Assembly: GCF_027587205.1 (NCBI RefSeq)
Contig: NZ_JAPDOD010000053.1
Span: 1 to 61,901 of the forward strand
Length of the DNA stretch: 61,901 nt
Direction of reading: 5' to 3'
Source of the DNA: Solirubrobacter ginsenosidimutans
Lineage (GTDB): Bacteria > Actinomycetota > Thermoleophilia > Solirubrobacterales > Solirubrobacteraceae
Positions 1 to 8,940 of this stretch are shown here, piece by piece (position 1 is the stretch's first letter; every line of letters starts with the position of its first letter). Both the position numbers and the translations under genes were made by a program. Under the pieces are notes generated by a model. The model had not been told where the DNA came from. It made no database searches and saw nothing but the letters and a program-made list of their open reading frames with translations.

Positions 1-2
1 CG

Positions 3-110
3 GCCGCCAAGCCGGTCGCGCGCGCCGCCAAGCCCGCCGCCGGCGAGCCGAAACCGGCCGCCAAGCCGGTCGCCCGCGCCGCCAAGCCCGCCGCCGGCGA
101 GCCCAAGCCG
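3..110 (+). repeat. Two 54-bp tandem repeats coding an Ala/Lys/Pro linker
   Basis: Units 3-56 and 57-110 are near identical and translate as two copies of AAKPVARAAKPAAGEPKP. A third, diverged copy runs to about 190. The array may extend left of the window. It encodes a disordered basic linker ahead of the DUF4157 domain. Confidence 0.8.
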
Positions 111-3100
111 GCCGCCAAGCCCGCCGCGACGACGAAGCCGGTCGCCCGCGCCGCCACCGGCGCCGACTCTCCGCCCCGCGCCGCACCCTCCCCGGTGACC
201 GACGCGATCGCCTCCCCCGGCCAAGGCCGCCCACTCGCTCCCCAGACGCGCGAGTCGATCGAGCGCCGCATGCCGGTCGACCTGCGCGGCGTGCGCGTCC
301 ACGACGACGCCGCCGCCCAGGACGCCGCCCGCTCGATCGACGCCCGCGCCTTCACCCACGGATCCGACATCTGGCTCGGCCACGGCGAGAGCGACCACGA
401 CGTCGGCCTGATGGCCCACGAAGCCACCCACGTCGCCCAGCAATCGGATTCCGTCGCCCGCGCGCCAAAGAAGGACGCGCCGGCGAAGAAGAAAGTCGAA
501 GGCCCGCTCATCGACAAATGGCCTGAGCAGCCGACGGCGAAGGGGCCGGGCTCGATCGATCCCGCCGCCCAGACCATGCGGCTGTCCTCCCTCAAGGTCC
601 CCGACTTCAAGGCGAAGCTGACCGACGCCACGTTGGTCGAGCTCAAGCGCCGGCCGCCGAGGGCCGACAAGCAGCGCGAGGACTGGGAAGGCAGCTTCGG
701 CGAAGGCCCGGACATCTCCTACCTCAAGGCGAAGCCGCGCAAGATGAAGGATGTCGCCGAGCCGATCTACTACCTGAAGCCGAAGAACGGGACGAACACG
801 TACGTCATCGGCCCGGAAAAGACGGTGCTCCGACGCGCGCGCCGTCCGAGCTGGGACATCAACGGCCAGCCGACGTCGTTCGACGTCGATCACAGATGGG
901 AGTACCAGATCGGCGGCCCGGATCGCGAGGTCTCCAACCTCTGGCTCCTGCAGTCCGAGGCCAATCAGTCCTCCGGGCGCGTCATCAAGGACGAGGTGAA
1001 AGCCTCGATCGCCAAGCTCGTGAATGCGGCGCCGGACAATCTGCGCAACAAGCCGGAGGCCGAGGAGGTGCGCGACTCGTACAAGTCGATCTCCGTCGAG
1101 AAGCTCGTCCCGGCCAAGAACTACGACGGCAACCCGAAGAAGAACTACGAGAAGACCGACATCGAGACGGGGAAGTCGCTCGCGGCGCTCGAGGACGCAG
1201 GCGACGAGGCGGCTCGGCTGAGCGGCTCAGAGCAGGAGATCTCGCTCTTCGAGCGCAAGGAGGGCGGCAAGCACCGGGCGGTGCCGATCAACGCCAACGG
1301 CGTCGGCACGCTCAAGCATCCCGAGATCAGCAAGACCGTCGAGATCCTCGGCGTCACGTACACGTCGAGCGCGAAGTTCGTCAAGGCGAGGCTCTTCGCC
1401 AACTCCAAAGGCGTCGAGAAGTTCCCCGTCGACAACATCGAGATCGGCCCGATGGAGGGCGTGGCGTTCGGCGGCTACGTGAATCCCACCGCGATACACA
1501 ACGCGTTGGTCCAGCAGCTGAAGGTTCCGCCGATGAGCCCGATCACGATCGACGAGATCGCGTTCGACTGGGACCAGGGGATCGTCGCGGCGGGCAAGCT
1601 GACGCCGTCGGTGCCGTTGATCGACAAGCTCGGGCTCGACCTGAAGATCGACGGCAAGGGCGTCTACCTGAGCCGGGTCTTCAGCGGCGGTGAGCTGGCG
1701 TTCCCAGGGCCGGTCAAGGTCACGGGCTCCTCGCTCGAGGTGCAGTTCGGCACGCACGGGTTCGCGTTGATCGGCCGCGTGCCGTTCGTGATCGAAGGCC
1801 TCGGTACAGGCCTCATTGAGGCCTCGGCGGCATCGAAGGGCGAGGCCCCGGTCTTCGAGCTCATCGGGACGCTCAATCTCGACAGCGAGCTGTTCGACGA
1901 GGCGATGATCACCGTCGGCTACAAGAACGGGAAGTTCAGCGGTGCGGGCAAGCTGGTCATCGGCCCGAAGAAACTCAAGGGCGTCAAGTCGGCCACGATC
2001 ACCGCCGCGATCGACGAGGACCGCATCGAGGCCGCGGGCGACGTCGTGATGGACATCCCCGGCGTCGAGCGCGGCGCGGTGAGCCTCGTCTACGACAAGA
2101 CGACCGGGCTCGAGATCGCCGGGAAGCTCCAGCTCTCCAACAGCATCCCCGCGCTCAAGAGCGGGACGATCGGCGTCAAGGTCAACAAGGCGCCCGAGGG
2201 CGCGTGGAAGGTCAGCGGCGAGATCGAGGCGACCGCCGGGATCCCCGGCATCACGGCGACCGTCACCGGGCGCTACGAGGACGGGGCGTTCGAGGTCTTC
2301 GGCACCGCCGCGTACGAGCGCGGGATGCTCAAGGGCTCGGTCGGCATCGGTGCGACCAACCGTCCGGTGGGCGACGACGGAAAGCCCGCGGGCGAGCCGA
2401 CGAACAAGCTGACCGCCTTCGGCAAGGGCGAGGTCACCGTCCGGCTGGCCAAGTGGCTGCAGGGCACGGTCGGGATGCAGGTCACGCCGAAGGGCGAGCT
2501 GATCGTCAGCGGGAAGATCGGGCTGCCGTCGACGCTGGACATCTTCGACGAGAAGAAGCTCAGCAAGCGCATCTTCTCGATCGGGATCGACATCCCGATC
2601 GTCGGATTCAGCGTGCTCGGCCAGCGGGTGGGCATCTTCGCCACCATCGGCGGCGGGCTCGACGCGGAGGCGTCGATCGGCCCGGGTCAGATCCGGAAGG
2701 CCGAGCTGGGCGTGACCTACAACCCGGACGACGAGGCGGCGACGCACGTCACCGGCGCCGCGGAGCTCTACATCCCCGCCCACGCGGGCCTGCGGCTGTT
2801 CGTGAAGGGCGGGGTGGGCGCCGGCATCCCGATCGTCAGCGCGGAGGTGGGCCTGGAGGTGGGCGCGGCGCTCGGCCTCGACGCCGCCATGCAGAGCAAC
2901 CTGCAGATCGACTGGACGCCGGGCAAGGGCCTCGTGCTCGACGCGTCGCTGAGCACGTTCGTGCAACCGAAGTTCGTGTTCGACCTGACCGCGTACGCGA
3001 ACGTGACCGTCGACTACCTCTTCGGCACCTCGACGCTGTACGACGAGCGCTGGAAGCTCGCGCAGTTCGAGTACGGGTCCAACTTGCGCTTCGGCGTCAA

Positions 3101-3221
3101 GTTCCCCGTGCACTACGAGGAGGGCAAGGCCTTCGACGTCGCGCTCAGCGACGTCGAGTTCGAGTACCCGCAGATCGACGCCGGGGACCTGCTCAAGGGC
3201 CTCGTGAAGTCGATCGTCTGA
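3..3221 (+). CDS. DUF4157 (eCIS core domain) protein with HNH-like motif and long beta-rich C-terminus, 5' partial
   Basis: The reading frame is open from base 3, so the gene starts before the window; a GTG at 195 is in frame, but the upstream Ala/Lys/Pro repeats belong to the same protein. Numbering from the GTG, residues 13-85 match the DUF4157/eCIS core domain, with HEATH (HExxH) at 75-79. DUF4157 is a family marker of extracellular contractile injection system loci and their cargo. Around residues 230-260 a DH pair (D232, H233), then QIGG, NLWLL (N248) and a second Asn (N257) before SSG resemble an HNH/beta-beta-alpha-metal nuclease core. The remaining ~700 residues are Gly-rich alternating strands without Cys, like a beta-repeat fibre or shell; I do not recognise a family. 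The TPR gene follows after 12 bp. Cargo or toxin function is inferred. Confidence 0.8.
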   Translation, partial: AAKPVARAAKPAAGEPKPAAKPVARAAKPAAGEPKPAAKPAATTKPVARAATGADSPPRAAPSPVTDAIASPGQGRPLAPQTRESIERRMPVDLRGVRVHDDAAAQDAARSIDARAFTHGSDIWLGHGESDHDVGLMAHEATHVAQQSDSVARAPKKDAPAKKKVEGPLIDKWPEQPTAKGPGSIDPAAQTMRLSSLKVPDFKAKLTDATLVELKRRPPRADKQREDWEGSFGEGPDISYLKAKPRKMKDVAEPIYYLKPKNGTNTYVIGPEKTVLRRARRPSWDINGQPTSFDVDHRWEYQIGGPDREVSNLWLLQSEANQSSGRVIKDEVKASIAKLVNAAPDNLRNKPEAEEVRDSYKSISVEKLVPAKNYDGNPKKNYEKTDIETGKSLAALEDAGDEAARLSGSEQEISLFERKEGGKHRAVPINANGVGTLKHPEISKTVEILGVTYTSSAKFVKARLFANSKGVEKFPVDNIEIGPMEGVAFGGYVNPTAIHNALVQQLKVPPMSPITIDEIAFDWDQGIVAAGKLTPSVPLIDKLGLDLKIDGKGVYLSRVFSGGELAFPGPVKVTGSSLEVQFGTHGFALIGRVPFVIEGLGTGLIEASAASKGEAPVFELIGTLNLDSELFDEAMITVGYKNGKFSGAGKLVIGPKKLKGVKSATITAAIDEDRIEAAGDVVMDIPGVERGAVSLVYDKTTGLEIAGKLQLSNSIPALKSGTIGVKVNKAPEGAWKVSGEIEATAGIPGITATVTGRYEDGAFEVFGTAAYERGMLKGSVGIGATNRPVGDDGKPAGEPTNKLTAFGKGEVTVRLAKWLQGTVGMQVTPKGELIVSGKIGLPSTLDIFDEKKLSKRIFSIGIDIPIVGFSVLGQRVGIFATIGGGLDAEASIGPGQIRKAELGVTYNPDDEAATHVTGAAELYIPAHAGLRLFVKGGVGAGIPIVSAEVGLEVGAALGLDAAMQSNLQIDWTPGKGLVLDASLSTFVQPKFVFDLTAYANVTVDYLFGTSTLYDERWKLAQFEYGSNLRFGVKFPVHYEEGKAFDVALSDVEFEYPQIDAGDLLKGLVKSIV

Positions 3222-3233
3222 GAGGAGTCAGCA

Positions 3234-4229
3234 ATGTCCACCGGACCGACCCAGTTCCTCGAGGCCCCGGCGGGCGACTCGCCGAGCCGCGAGCACTCCG
3301 ATCGCGGCGCGCTGCGCCACTACGCGGGCGACGCCGAGGGCGCCCAGCGCGAGTACGAGGAAGCCCTCCGGCTCGACCCCGCGAACGCGACCGCGCTCAA
3401 CAACCTCGGCTTCCTGTTCGCCCAGCGCGGGCGCCACGAGGAGGCGCTGGCGCTCTGCGAGCGGTCGGTCGAGCTGGACGGGACGAGCGCCGCCGCCCGC
3501 ACCAACCTCGGCAACACGCTCGTCGCCACCGGTGACACGGAGCGCGGTCTCGAGCACCTCGCGGCGGCGATCGAGCTCGACGCGGACAGCGTGCTCGCGT
3601 GGGACAGCCTCGCGACGGTCCTGCTGCTGACCGGCGACGTCGAGCAGGCCGAGCACGCCTGGCGCCGGGCAGCCGCGCTGGCGCCGCTGGACGCCTCGCT
3701 GCTCGTGTCGCTCGGCACCGCGGTGGCCGCTCGGCAGCGGCTCGGCGAGGCGGCGGCGATCCTGCGCCGAGCCGTCGACCTCGACCCGACCGAGGCGAGC
3801 GGATGGAGCCGGCTCGGCATCGTGCTCCTGCTGCGCTCGGACCTCGGCTCGGCCGAGGACGCGCTGCGCCGCGCGCTGCTCCTGGCACCCGACGACACCG
3901 GCGCCCGCCGGCACCTGGCGACCGCGCTGCTGGCCCGCGGGCGCCGCGACGAGGCCGCGCTCGAGCTCGAGCGCGTCCTGTCGCTCGACGCGGCGCACGA
4001 CGAAGCCCGGATGGACCTCGGCGTCCTGCGGCTCTCCTGCGGGGACGCGGCCGCCGCGCTGGCGCTGCTCGAGGCCGTTGAGGCCACCGAGCGGGCGACG
4101 TTCTACCGCGCCGGGGCGCTGGGTGAGCTCGGGCGCGACGACGAGGCACGCGAGCTGATGCGGTCCGTCGCCGAGGGCGGCGGGAGCTACGCGGCGCGCG
4201 CGACCGCGTTCCTGGCGGAGACCGCGTGA
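3234..4229 (+). CDS. TPR-repeat protein
   Basis: 331 aa, made almost entirely of about eight 34-residue tetratricopeptide repeats (repeated A..LG.....G....A...L..A..LDP pattern from residue ~20 to the end). There is no signal peptide, membrane segment or enzymatic domain, so it is probably a cytoplasmic protein-interaction scaffold. ATG 3234 has a GAGGAG Shine-Dalgarno 6-7 nt upstream. Its stop overlaps the next start (GTGA at 4226), so it is translationally coupled to the multidomain glycosyltransferase. Lying between that gene and the DUF4157 gene, it may serve assembly or modification of the injection-system product; this is inference. Confidence 0.85.
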   Translation: MSTGPTQFLEAPAGDSPSREHSDRGALRHYAGDAEGAQREYEEALRLDPANATALNNLGFLFAQRGRHEEALALCERSVELDGTSAAARTNLGNTLVATGDTERGLEHLAAAIELDADSVLAWDSLATVLLLTGDVEQAEHAWRRAAALAPLDASLLVSLGTAVAARQRLGEAAAILRRAVDLDPTEASGWSRLGIVLLLRSDLGSAEDALRRALLLAPDDTGARRHLATALLARGRRDEAALELERVLSLDAAHDEARMDLGVLRLSCGDAAAALALLEAVEATERATFYRAGALGELGRDDEARELMRSVAEGGGSYAARATAFLAETA

Positions 4230-7200
4230 CCCGGGAGACCCTTGTCTCCTGCCTGATGCCCACCAGCGGGCGGCGACCGTTCGTCCCGCTGGCGATCGAC
4301 TGCTTCCTGCGCCAGGACCACGCCCAGCGCGAGCTGATCGTCATCGACGACGGCGACGACCCGGTCGCGGACCTGATCCCCGACCACCCGCGGATCTCCT
4401 ATGAGCGCGTCAGCCGCAAGCTGACACTCGGCGCCAAGCGCAACCTCGCGTGCCGCCGCGCGGCGGGCGAGGTGCTCGTGCACTGGGACGACGATGACTG
4501 GTCCGCGCCCTGGCGCATCTCCTACCAGTTGCGCGACCTGCGCGAGCACCATGCGGACATCGCCGGCCTGCGCGAGCTCTACTTCCTCCGGCCCGGCGAG
4601 CCCCGCGCCTGGCGCTACCGCTATCCGGAGCGCGGCGAGCGGCCGTGGGTCGCGGGCGGGACGCTGTGCTTCACGCGCGAGGCGTGGCTACGGCACCCCT
4701 TCCCCGAGCTCGACGTCGGCGAGGACACCCGCTTCGTGTGGACCGCGCGCGGGCTGCGCGTGCACGCCCACGCCGACCATCGCTTCTACGTCGCCACCGT
4801 GCACCCGGGCAACACGAGCGTTAAACGGCCCGCCGGGCGCCGTTGGACGGAGGTACCCGCCGCCGAGGCCGAGGCCCTGATGGGCGACGACGTCGCCGCC
4901 TACCGCGCCGCGGCGAGCGGTCGCGCGCTCCAAGCCCGCGTCCGCCCCGAGGACGAGCACGTCACCGTCAGCGTCCCGTACTTCCGCTGCCGCGACTACG
5001 TCCGCCAGTGCGTCGAGAGCCTGCTCGCCCAGACGCACCGCGAGTTGACCGTCGTCGTGACCAACGACGGCGACCCCGAGCCGCCTTGGGACGTGCTGGC
5101 CGACATCGACGACCCGCGGCTGGTGCGCTTCGATCTCACCCGCAACCGCGGGCGCTACTTCGCCGACCAGGTCGTGCTGCAGGCGACGCGCAGCCCGTAC
5201 CTGATGCTCCACGACGCCGACGACTGGAGTGACCCGGACCTGATCGAGCGGCTGGTCGCCCGGCTGCGCGAGGACGGCGGCGCGCTCGCCGTCTCGGCCG
5301 CCTACCGCCACCTCGCCCCGGGCACGCCGGTGCGGGTCGTGCCCGGGGTGCGCTCGCACCGGATCGGGCCGCGTTTCGAGCACCGCGCGCATCAGGTCGG
5401 CGTGTTCCGCGCGCAGGCCGTCAGCGGGCTCGGCGGCTTCTACGCCGGGTTCACGATCGGCTACGACACCTTCCTGGTCAACGCGCTGCTGATGACCGAC
5501 CGGATCATCGACGAACCCGCGCCGCTCTACCACTGGCGGATGCGCCCGGAGTCGCTGACGACGGCGCTGGACACCGGTCTGCGCTCGTCGCGTCGCATGC
5601 ATGCGCGGCGCGAGCTCGAGCGGATGTATCGCTTCGCCTACCACGCGTTCCGCCGCCACGAGGCGGGGCACATCGACCGCACCACGCTGACGACGACGAT
5701 CCGCGACCTCGCCCAGGCGCGCGTGGCGACTGCCGAGCGCGCGGAGCTCGGGCAGGAGGCGGCGCGACTCGCCCCCCTGCTGGGCCCACCGGCCGAACGC
5801 CGCCCGCAGCGCACCCGCGGCGCCGTGGCGGCGCCCACGGCCGACGCCACGGCGCTCCTCGCCGCTTCCGGGCTGCCGTGGAGCAGCTGGACGATCACGC
5901 CGGAGCTCGGCGCCGACCTCATCGCGCGTCTGCGCGACCGGCCGCCGCGCCACGTGCTCGAGATCGGCAGCGGCATCTCGACCGCCGTGCTCGCCGCCGA
6001 AGCGCGGCGGACCGGCATGCAGGTCACCTCGCTCGAGCACGACCCGGAGTACGCGGAGCGCACTCGCGCGCTGCTCACCCGCTTCGGCCTTCAGGACGCG
6101 GTCGACCTGCGCGTCGCCCCGCTGCTGGCCCGCGAGTGCGCCGACGGCCTCACCCACCCGTGGTACGACACCGCCCTCGACGGCCCATTCGACTTCGTGT
6201 TCGCCGACGCGCCGCCGCTGCGCCACGGGCGCGGGGCCGTGTTGTTCGCGCTCGAGGACGTCCTCGCGACCGAGTGGGAGCTGTGGCTGGACGACGCCGG
6301 CCGTGAGCACGAGCGGGAGTGCATCGCGCGCTGGGCCGAGCACATCGCGTTCACCTGCAGCGTGCGCGAGGAGCGTCGCGGCCTGGCGATCCTGCGCGGC
6401 GATCGCCGCCGGCCGACGCCCCCGCGCCGGGCCGCGGCGCCCGCGCCGCACCTCGTCTTCTGGTCGCAGCTGGATCTCCGTCGCGGCACGCGACCGAGGC
6501 CCGACGGCTGGGTCGAGGACCGCGCGCGGACGTGGCTCGCGTTCACGCTGCCGTCGATCCTCGCCCAGCAGCACGAGGACTTCGAGTACTGGCTCGTCTG
6601 CGATCCGGCCGGCCGCGAGCAGACCGAGCCGCTGGCGCGATGCGCCCGCGATCCGCGCGTGCGGCTCGTGTACGCCGACGAGGCACCGGCGGCGCTGCGC
6701 GCGCTGCCCGAGCGCGACCGCTACCTGCTGACGCGCGTGGACTCGGACGACCTCTACGCCCCGGGGGTTGCCGGCCGGCTCGCGCAGCACACCGACGCGC
6801 CCGAGTTCTTTCAGTTCAATCACGGCTACGCGTGTGACCTGCGCACGGGCGAGGTGCGGCTCTGGCCGGCGCGCTCGAGCCCGTTCTACGCTCACGTCTA
6901 CGGCCCGGAACTGCGGTCGCGCGAGCGCTGGAGCGAGCCCGATCACACGCTCGTGCGTCCGCGGGCCCTGGAACTCGAACGCGGACAGTTCCTGGTGACG
7001 TTCCACGGCCGCAACGACTCGTCGCGGATCGCCCACGGGCGCGGAAGCGTGTCGGGCATCGCGGCGCTGGCCACGCTCGGCGCGTTCGGGCTCGGCGGAC
7101 GGCGCTCGCTCGACGCGTTCGCCGTGACCGCGCGAGGTGACGCGGGCTGGCGCGCCGCGTTCGAGCGCGCCAAGGCCGACCTCGGCCCGCTTCGCGCGCG

Positions 7201-7711
7201 GTTGCCGGGAGCCCCGCTCTCGCTCGAGACCGCCGCGTTGTTCGCGGCGCTCTGCGAGCTGGTCGCCGCCCGCCGGGTGCTGGCCCTGGGCGCCGGGCTG
7301 GGTGCGCTGGTCGCGGCGCGCTCCGGCGCCGTCACCTGGCATGCCGTCGCCCGCGACGAAGGCGACGCCGAGGCGATGCGGGCGACGTTGCGGGCGACGG
7401 GTCTGCGCGACGACGGCGTCGTCACGTGGGACGCCCACCGGCGGGCGGCCGAGGCGCCCTACGACGTCGTGCTGCATGACTTCGGCGACGCGAGACAGCG
7501 CGCGGCGACGGTGCGCCACGCGCTCACGGCCACCGATCCAGCCGGCTTCCTGCTGCTCGCCGGCGCGCAGGAGCGGCCCTACGCAGCGGAGCTCGATCGC
7601 CGCCTCGCGCGGCTGTGCGCCGACGTCCATCCGGAGGCGGAGCAGCTCACGCGCGATGCGTCCGGGCGCCACGCGCGGCTGCTGGGACGCGTCCTCGGGC
7701 CGGCGGCGTGA
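4226..7711 (+). CDS. Five-domain glycosyltransferase/methyltransferase protein (GT2-GT2-MT-GT-MT)
   Basis: 1161 aa. In order: a GT2 domain (~5-235) with a DDDDW metal/nucleotide motif near residue 90; a second GT2 (~244-480) with DADDW; a class I SAM-methyltransferase-like Rossmann domain (~550-720; VLEIGSGIS near 576); a third glycosyltransferase-like domain (~738-960; resembles the 'putative rhamnosyl transferase' family, with RVDSDDLY); and a degenerate methyltransferase-like domain (~985-1155; VLALGAGLG near 1015). Starts at GTG 4226, overlapping the TPR stop. It probably builds or caps a glycan, perhaps glycosylating a surface or tail-like structure; the substrate is unknown. Family calls for domains 1 and 2 are secure, those for domains 3 and 5 moderate. 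Confidence 0.85.
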   Translation: MTRETLVSCLMPTSGRRPFVPLAIDCFLRQDHAQRELIVIDDGDDPVADLIPDHPRISYERVSRKLTLGAKRNLACRRAAGEVLVHWDDDDWSAPWRISYQLRDLREHHADIAGLRELYFLRPGEPRAWRYRYPERGERPWVAGGTLCFTREAWLRHPFPELDVGEDTRFVWTARGLRVHAHADHRFYVATVHPGNTSVKRPAGRRWTEVPAAEAEALMGDDVAAYRAAASGRALQARVRPEDEHVTVSVPYFRCRDYVRQCVESLLAQTHRELTVVVTNDGDPEPPWDVLADIDDPRLVRFDLTRNRGRYFADQVVLQATRSPYLMLHDADDWSDPDLIERLVARLREDGGALAVSAAYRHLAPGTPVRVVPGVRSHRIGPRFEHRAHQVGVFRAQAVSGLGGFYAGFTIGYDTFLVNALLMTDRIIDEPAPLYHWRMRPESLTTALDTGLRSSRRMHARRELERMYRFAYHAFRRHEAGHIDRTTLTTTIRDLAQARVATAERAELGQEAARLAPLLGPPAERRPQRTRGAVAAPTADATALLAASGLPWSSWTITPELGADLIARLRDRPPRHVLEIGSGISTAVLAAEARRTGMQVTSLEHDPEYAERTRALLTRFGLQDAVDLRVAPLLARECADGLTHPWYDTALDGPFDFVFADAPPLRHGRGAVLFALEDVLATEWELWLDDAGREHERECIARWAEHIAFTCSVREERRGLAILRGDRRRPTPPRRAAAPAPHLVFWSQLDLRRGTRPRPDGWVEDRARTWLAFTLPSILAQQHEDFEYWLVCDPAGREQTEPLARCARDPRVRLVYADEAPAALRALPERDRYLLTRVDSDDLYAPGVAGRLAQHTDAPEFFQFNHGYACDLRTGEVRLWPARSSPFYAHVYGPELRSRERWSEPDHTLVRPRALELERGQFLVTFHGRNDSSRIAHGRGSVSGIAALATLGAFGLGGRRSLDAFAVTARGDAGWRAAFERAKADLGPLRARLPGAPLSLETAALFAALCELVAARRVLALGAGLGALVAARSGAVTWHAVARDEGDAEAMRATLRATGLRDDGVVTWDAHRRAAEAPYDVVLHDFGDARQRAATVRHALTATDPAGFLLLAGAQERPYAAELDRRLARLCADVHPEAEQLTRDASGRHARLLGRVLGPAA

Positions 7712-7726
7712 ACCGGCCGGCCCGAG
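7694..7726. terminator. Hairpin between convergent genes, candidate bidirectional terminator
   Basis: Perfect 11-bp GC-rich arms CTCGGGCCGGC (7694-7704) and GCCGGCCCGAG (7716-7726) enclose an 11-nt loop holding the glycosyltransferase stop codon. It sits just before the convergent NlpC/P60 stop at 7738. There is no T-tract, as is usual in high-GC genomes, so function is inferred from position. Confidence 0.55.
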
Positions 7727-7737
7727 AGGGGTGGGTC

Positions 7738-8412
7738 CTACGGGAGGTAGCGACGGACGAACTTCAGGCTGCCGCCTGGGCGTGAGTAGGCGATCGGGAG
7801 CGCGAGTGGCCCGCTCTCCTGGCCGTGGGAGATCACGCGGCCCGGCGCGACGACGATCGTCACGTGGTTGATGCTGTTGCGGGTCGGGCCGTAGAAGGCG
7901 AGGTCGCCCGGGAGGGCCCGGTTGATCGCGACCTCGTGGCCGTGGTCGGTCTGGGTGCCGGTGTAGCCGCCCGTCCAGCGCGAGCCGTTGACGATGTCGG
8001 GGCCCGCGTCGGGTCCGCCGAGCGCGTCCCACAGGCACCAGGTGGAGAACGAGGAGCAGTCCGCGTGGGTGGGGAACTGGCCCTTGCCGGCCCGCAGGCT
8101 CCTGGCGATGCCCTCCCAGCGCGCGACGGGGTCCTGCGTGTAGTGGATCGAGTCGCGGTTGGTCCAGCCGAGCATCGCCGCGCGGACCGCTCGCTCGCGC
8201 GCCGTCAGCTTCGGGACGCGGTGGCGCGCGAGGACCGCCTTGGCGTCGGCGATCTGCTCGTGACGCAGGGTGATGCGCGCCTGGGCCTCCGCTCGATCGA
8301 CCGGGGTCTTCGCGGCGTGGAGGTCCTCGATCGCGTCATCGAGCATGTGCCGGCGGATCTCGAGCCGCTGGTGCCAGCGGCGCGTGATGGCGGCATCCGC
8401 GACGGCCGTCAT
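7738..8412 (-). CDS. NlpC/P60-like peptidoglycan hydrolase
   Basis: 224 aa from ATG 8412; the ATGA overlaps the stop of the holin-like gene. Residues 10-75 form a charged helical or coiled-coil region. Residues ~112-224 match the NlpC/P60 papain-like fold: DCSS with C119 as likely nucleophile, GDLAFYG, then NHVTIV with H183 as likely general base, and VISHGQ. The expected activity is peptide-stem cleavage in peptidoglycan. There is no signal peptide, which fits release through the adjacent holin-like protein. It is the last gene of a four-gene lysis-like cassette. A role in CIS or tailocin release, or as a phage remnant, is inferred. Confidence 0.75.
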   Translation of the reverse strand: MTAVADAAITRRWHQRLEIRRHMLDDAIEDLHAAKTPVDRAEAQARITLRHEQIADAKAVLARHRVPKLTARERAVRAAMLGWTNRDSIHYTQDPVARWEGIARSLRAGKGQFPTHADCSSFSTWCLWDALGGPDAGPDIVNGSRWTGGYTGTQTDHGHEVAINRALPGDLAFYGPTRNSINHVTIVVAPGRVISHGQESGPLALPIAYSRPGGSLKFVRRYLP

Positions 8413-8915
8413 GGCGTCACCCCGTGCGCTTCGCGGTCGTCGCCTTCGTCCTCGGGCGGGACGTCTTCGGGCATGTCGGCCGGGTCGATGCCGGGGTCGT
8501 CGTCCCCGTCGTGGGCGCCGTCCTGCTTCCGGAGCTGGTCGATGATCGACGTCGTCAGCGTGCCGTTGCCGTTGCCGCTCCCGTTGGCCGTCGGGTCGTA
8601 CTGCGTGACCGCGGTGAGCGCGGGGGCATCCGGCACCGGCGCCGGCACGGGCGCCGGGACCGGGTTCGACGCGGTGATCCGGGCGACCTCGGCGGCGTTG
8701 GCGTTCTGCTGCGCGAGCGAGGACCCGCGCATGCCGAAGTAGGCGCCGATGAGTGTGCCGATGATGCCCGTGACCGGGCCGAGCGCGGTCACGATCGCGG
8801 TCGGGTTCGGGTAGCGGATGAGGGCGCCGAGCGTCACCGCGGTCATCGCGGTGAGGCCGGCAAGGATGACCCACATCGCGTAGGGGCCGTCCTTCGGGGG
8901 TGATGTCGGATCCAT
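8409..8915 (-). CDS. Two-helix holin-like membrane protein
   Basis: 168 aa from ATG 8915, with GGAG in the 24-25 bp gap after the lysozyme. Two hydrophobic segments lie at about 13-34 and 39-62, separated by a short RYPNP turn and followed by a Pro/Ala-rich stretch and an acidic C-terminal tail (DGDDDPGIDPAD...). Size, two transmembrane helices, charged tail and position between a lysozyme and a peptidoglycan hydrolase resemble class II phage holins. I cannot assign a named family. The stop overlaps the next start (ATGA). A simple membrane anchor remains possible. Confidence 0.6.
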   Translation of the reverse strand: MDPTSPPKDGPYAMWVILAGLTAMTAVTLGALIRYPNPTAIVTALGPVTGIIGTLIGAYFGMRGSSLAQQNANAAEVARITASNPVPAPVPAPVPDAPALTAVTQYDPTANGSGNGNGTLTTSIIDQLRKQDGAHDGDDDPGIDPADMPEDVPPEDEGDDREAHGVTP

Positions 8916-8940
8916 GGGGTCTCCGTCAGGGGCGTGTTCG

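Noticed and set aside
1227..3113. A 628-codon open frame on the minus strand inside the DUF4157 gene
   Set aside because: Antisense shadow of a high-GC gene: Arg/Asp/Glu/Leu-rich composition, no domain, no ribosome-binding site, and the plus-strand frame has clear motifs.
4688..8038. A 1116-codon minus-strand open frame through the glycosyltransferase gene
   Set aside because: Low-complexity Arg/Ala/Val/Gly composition typical of the antisense of GC-rich codons; overlaps genuine motifs on both strands.
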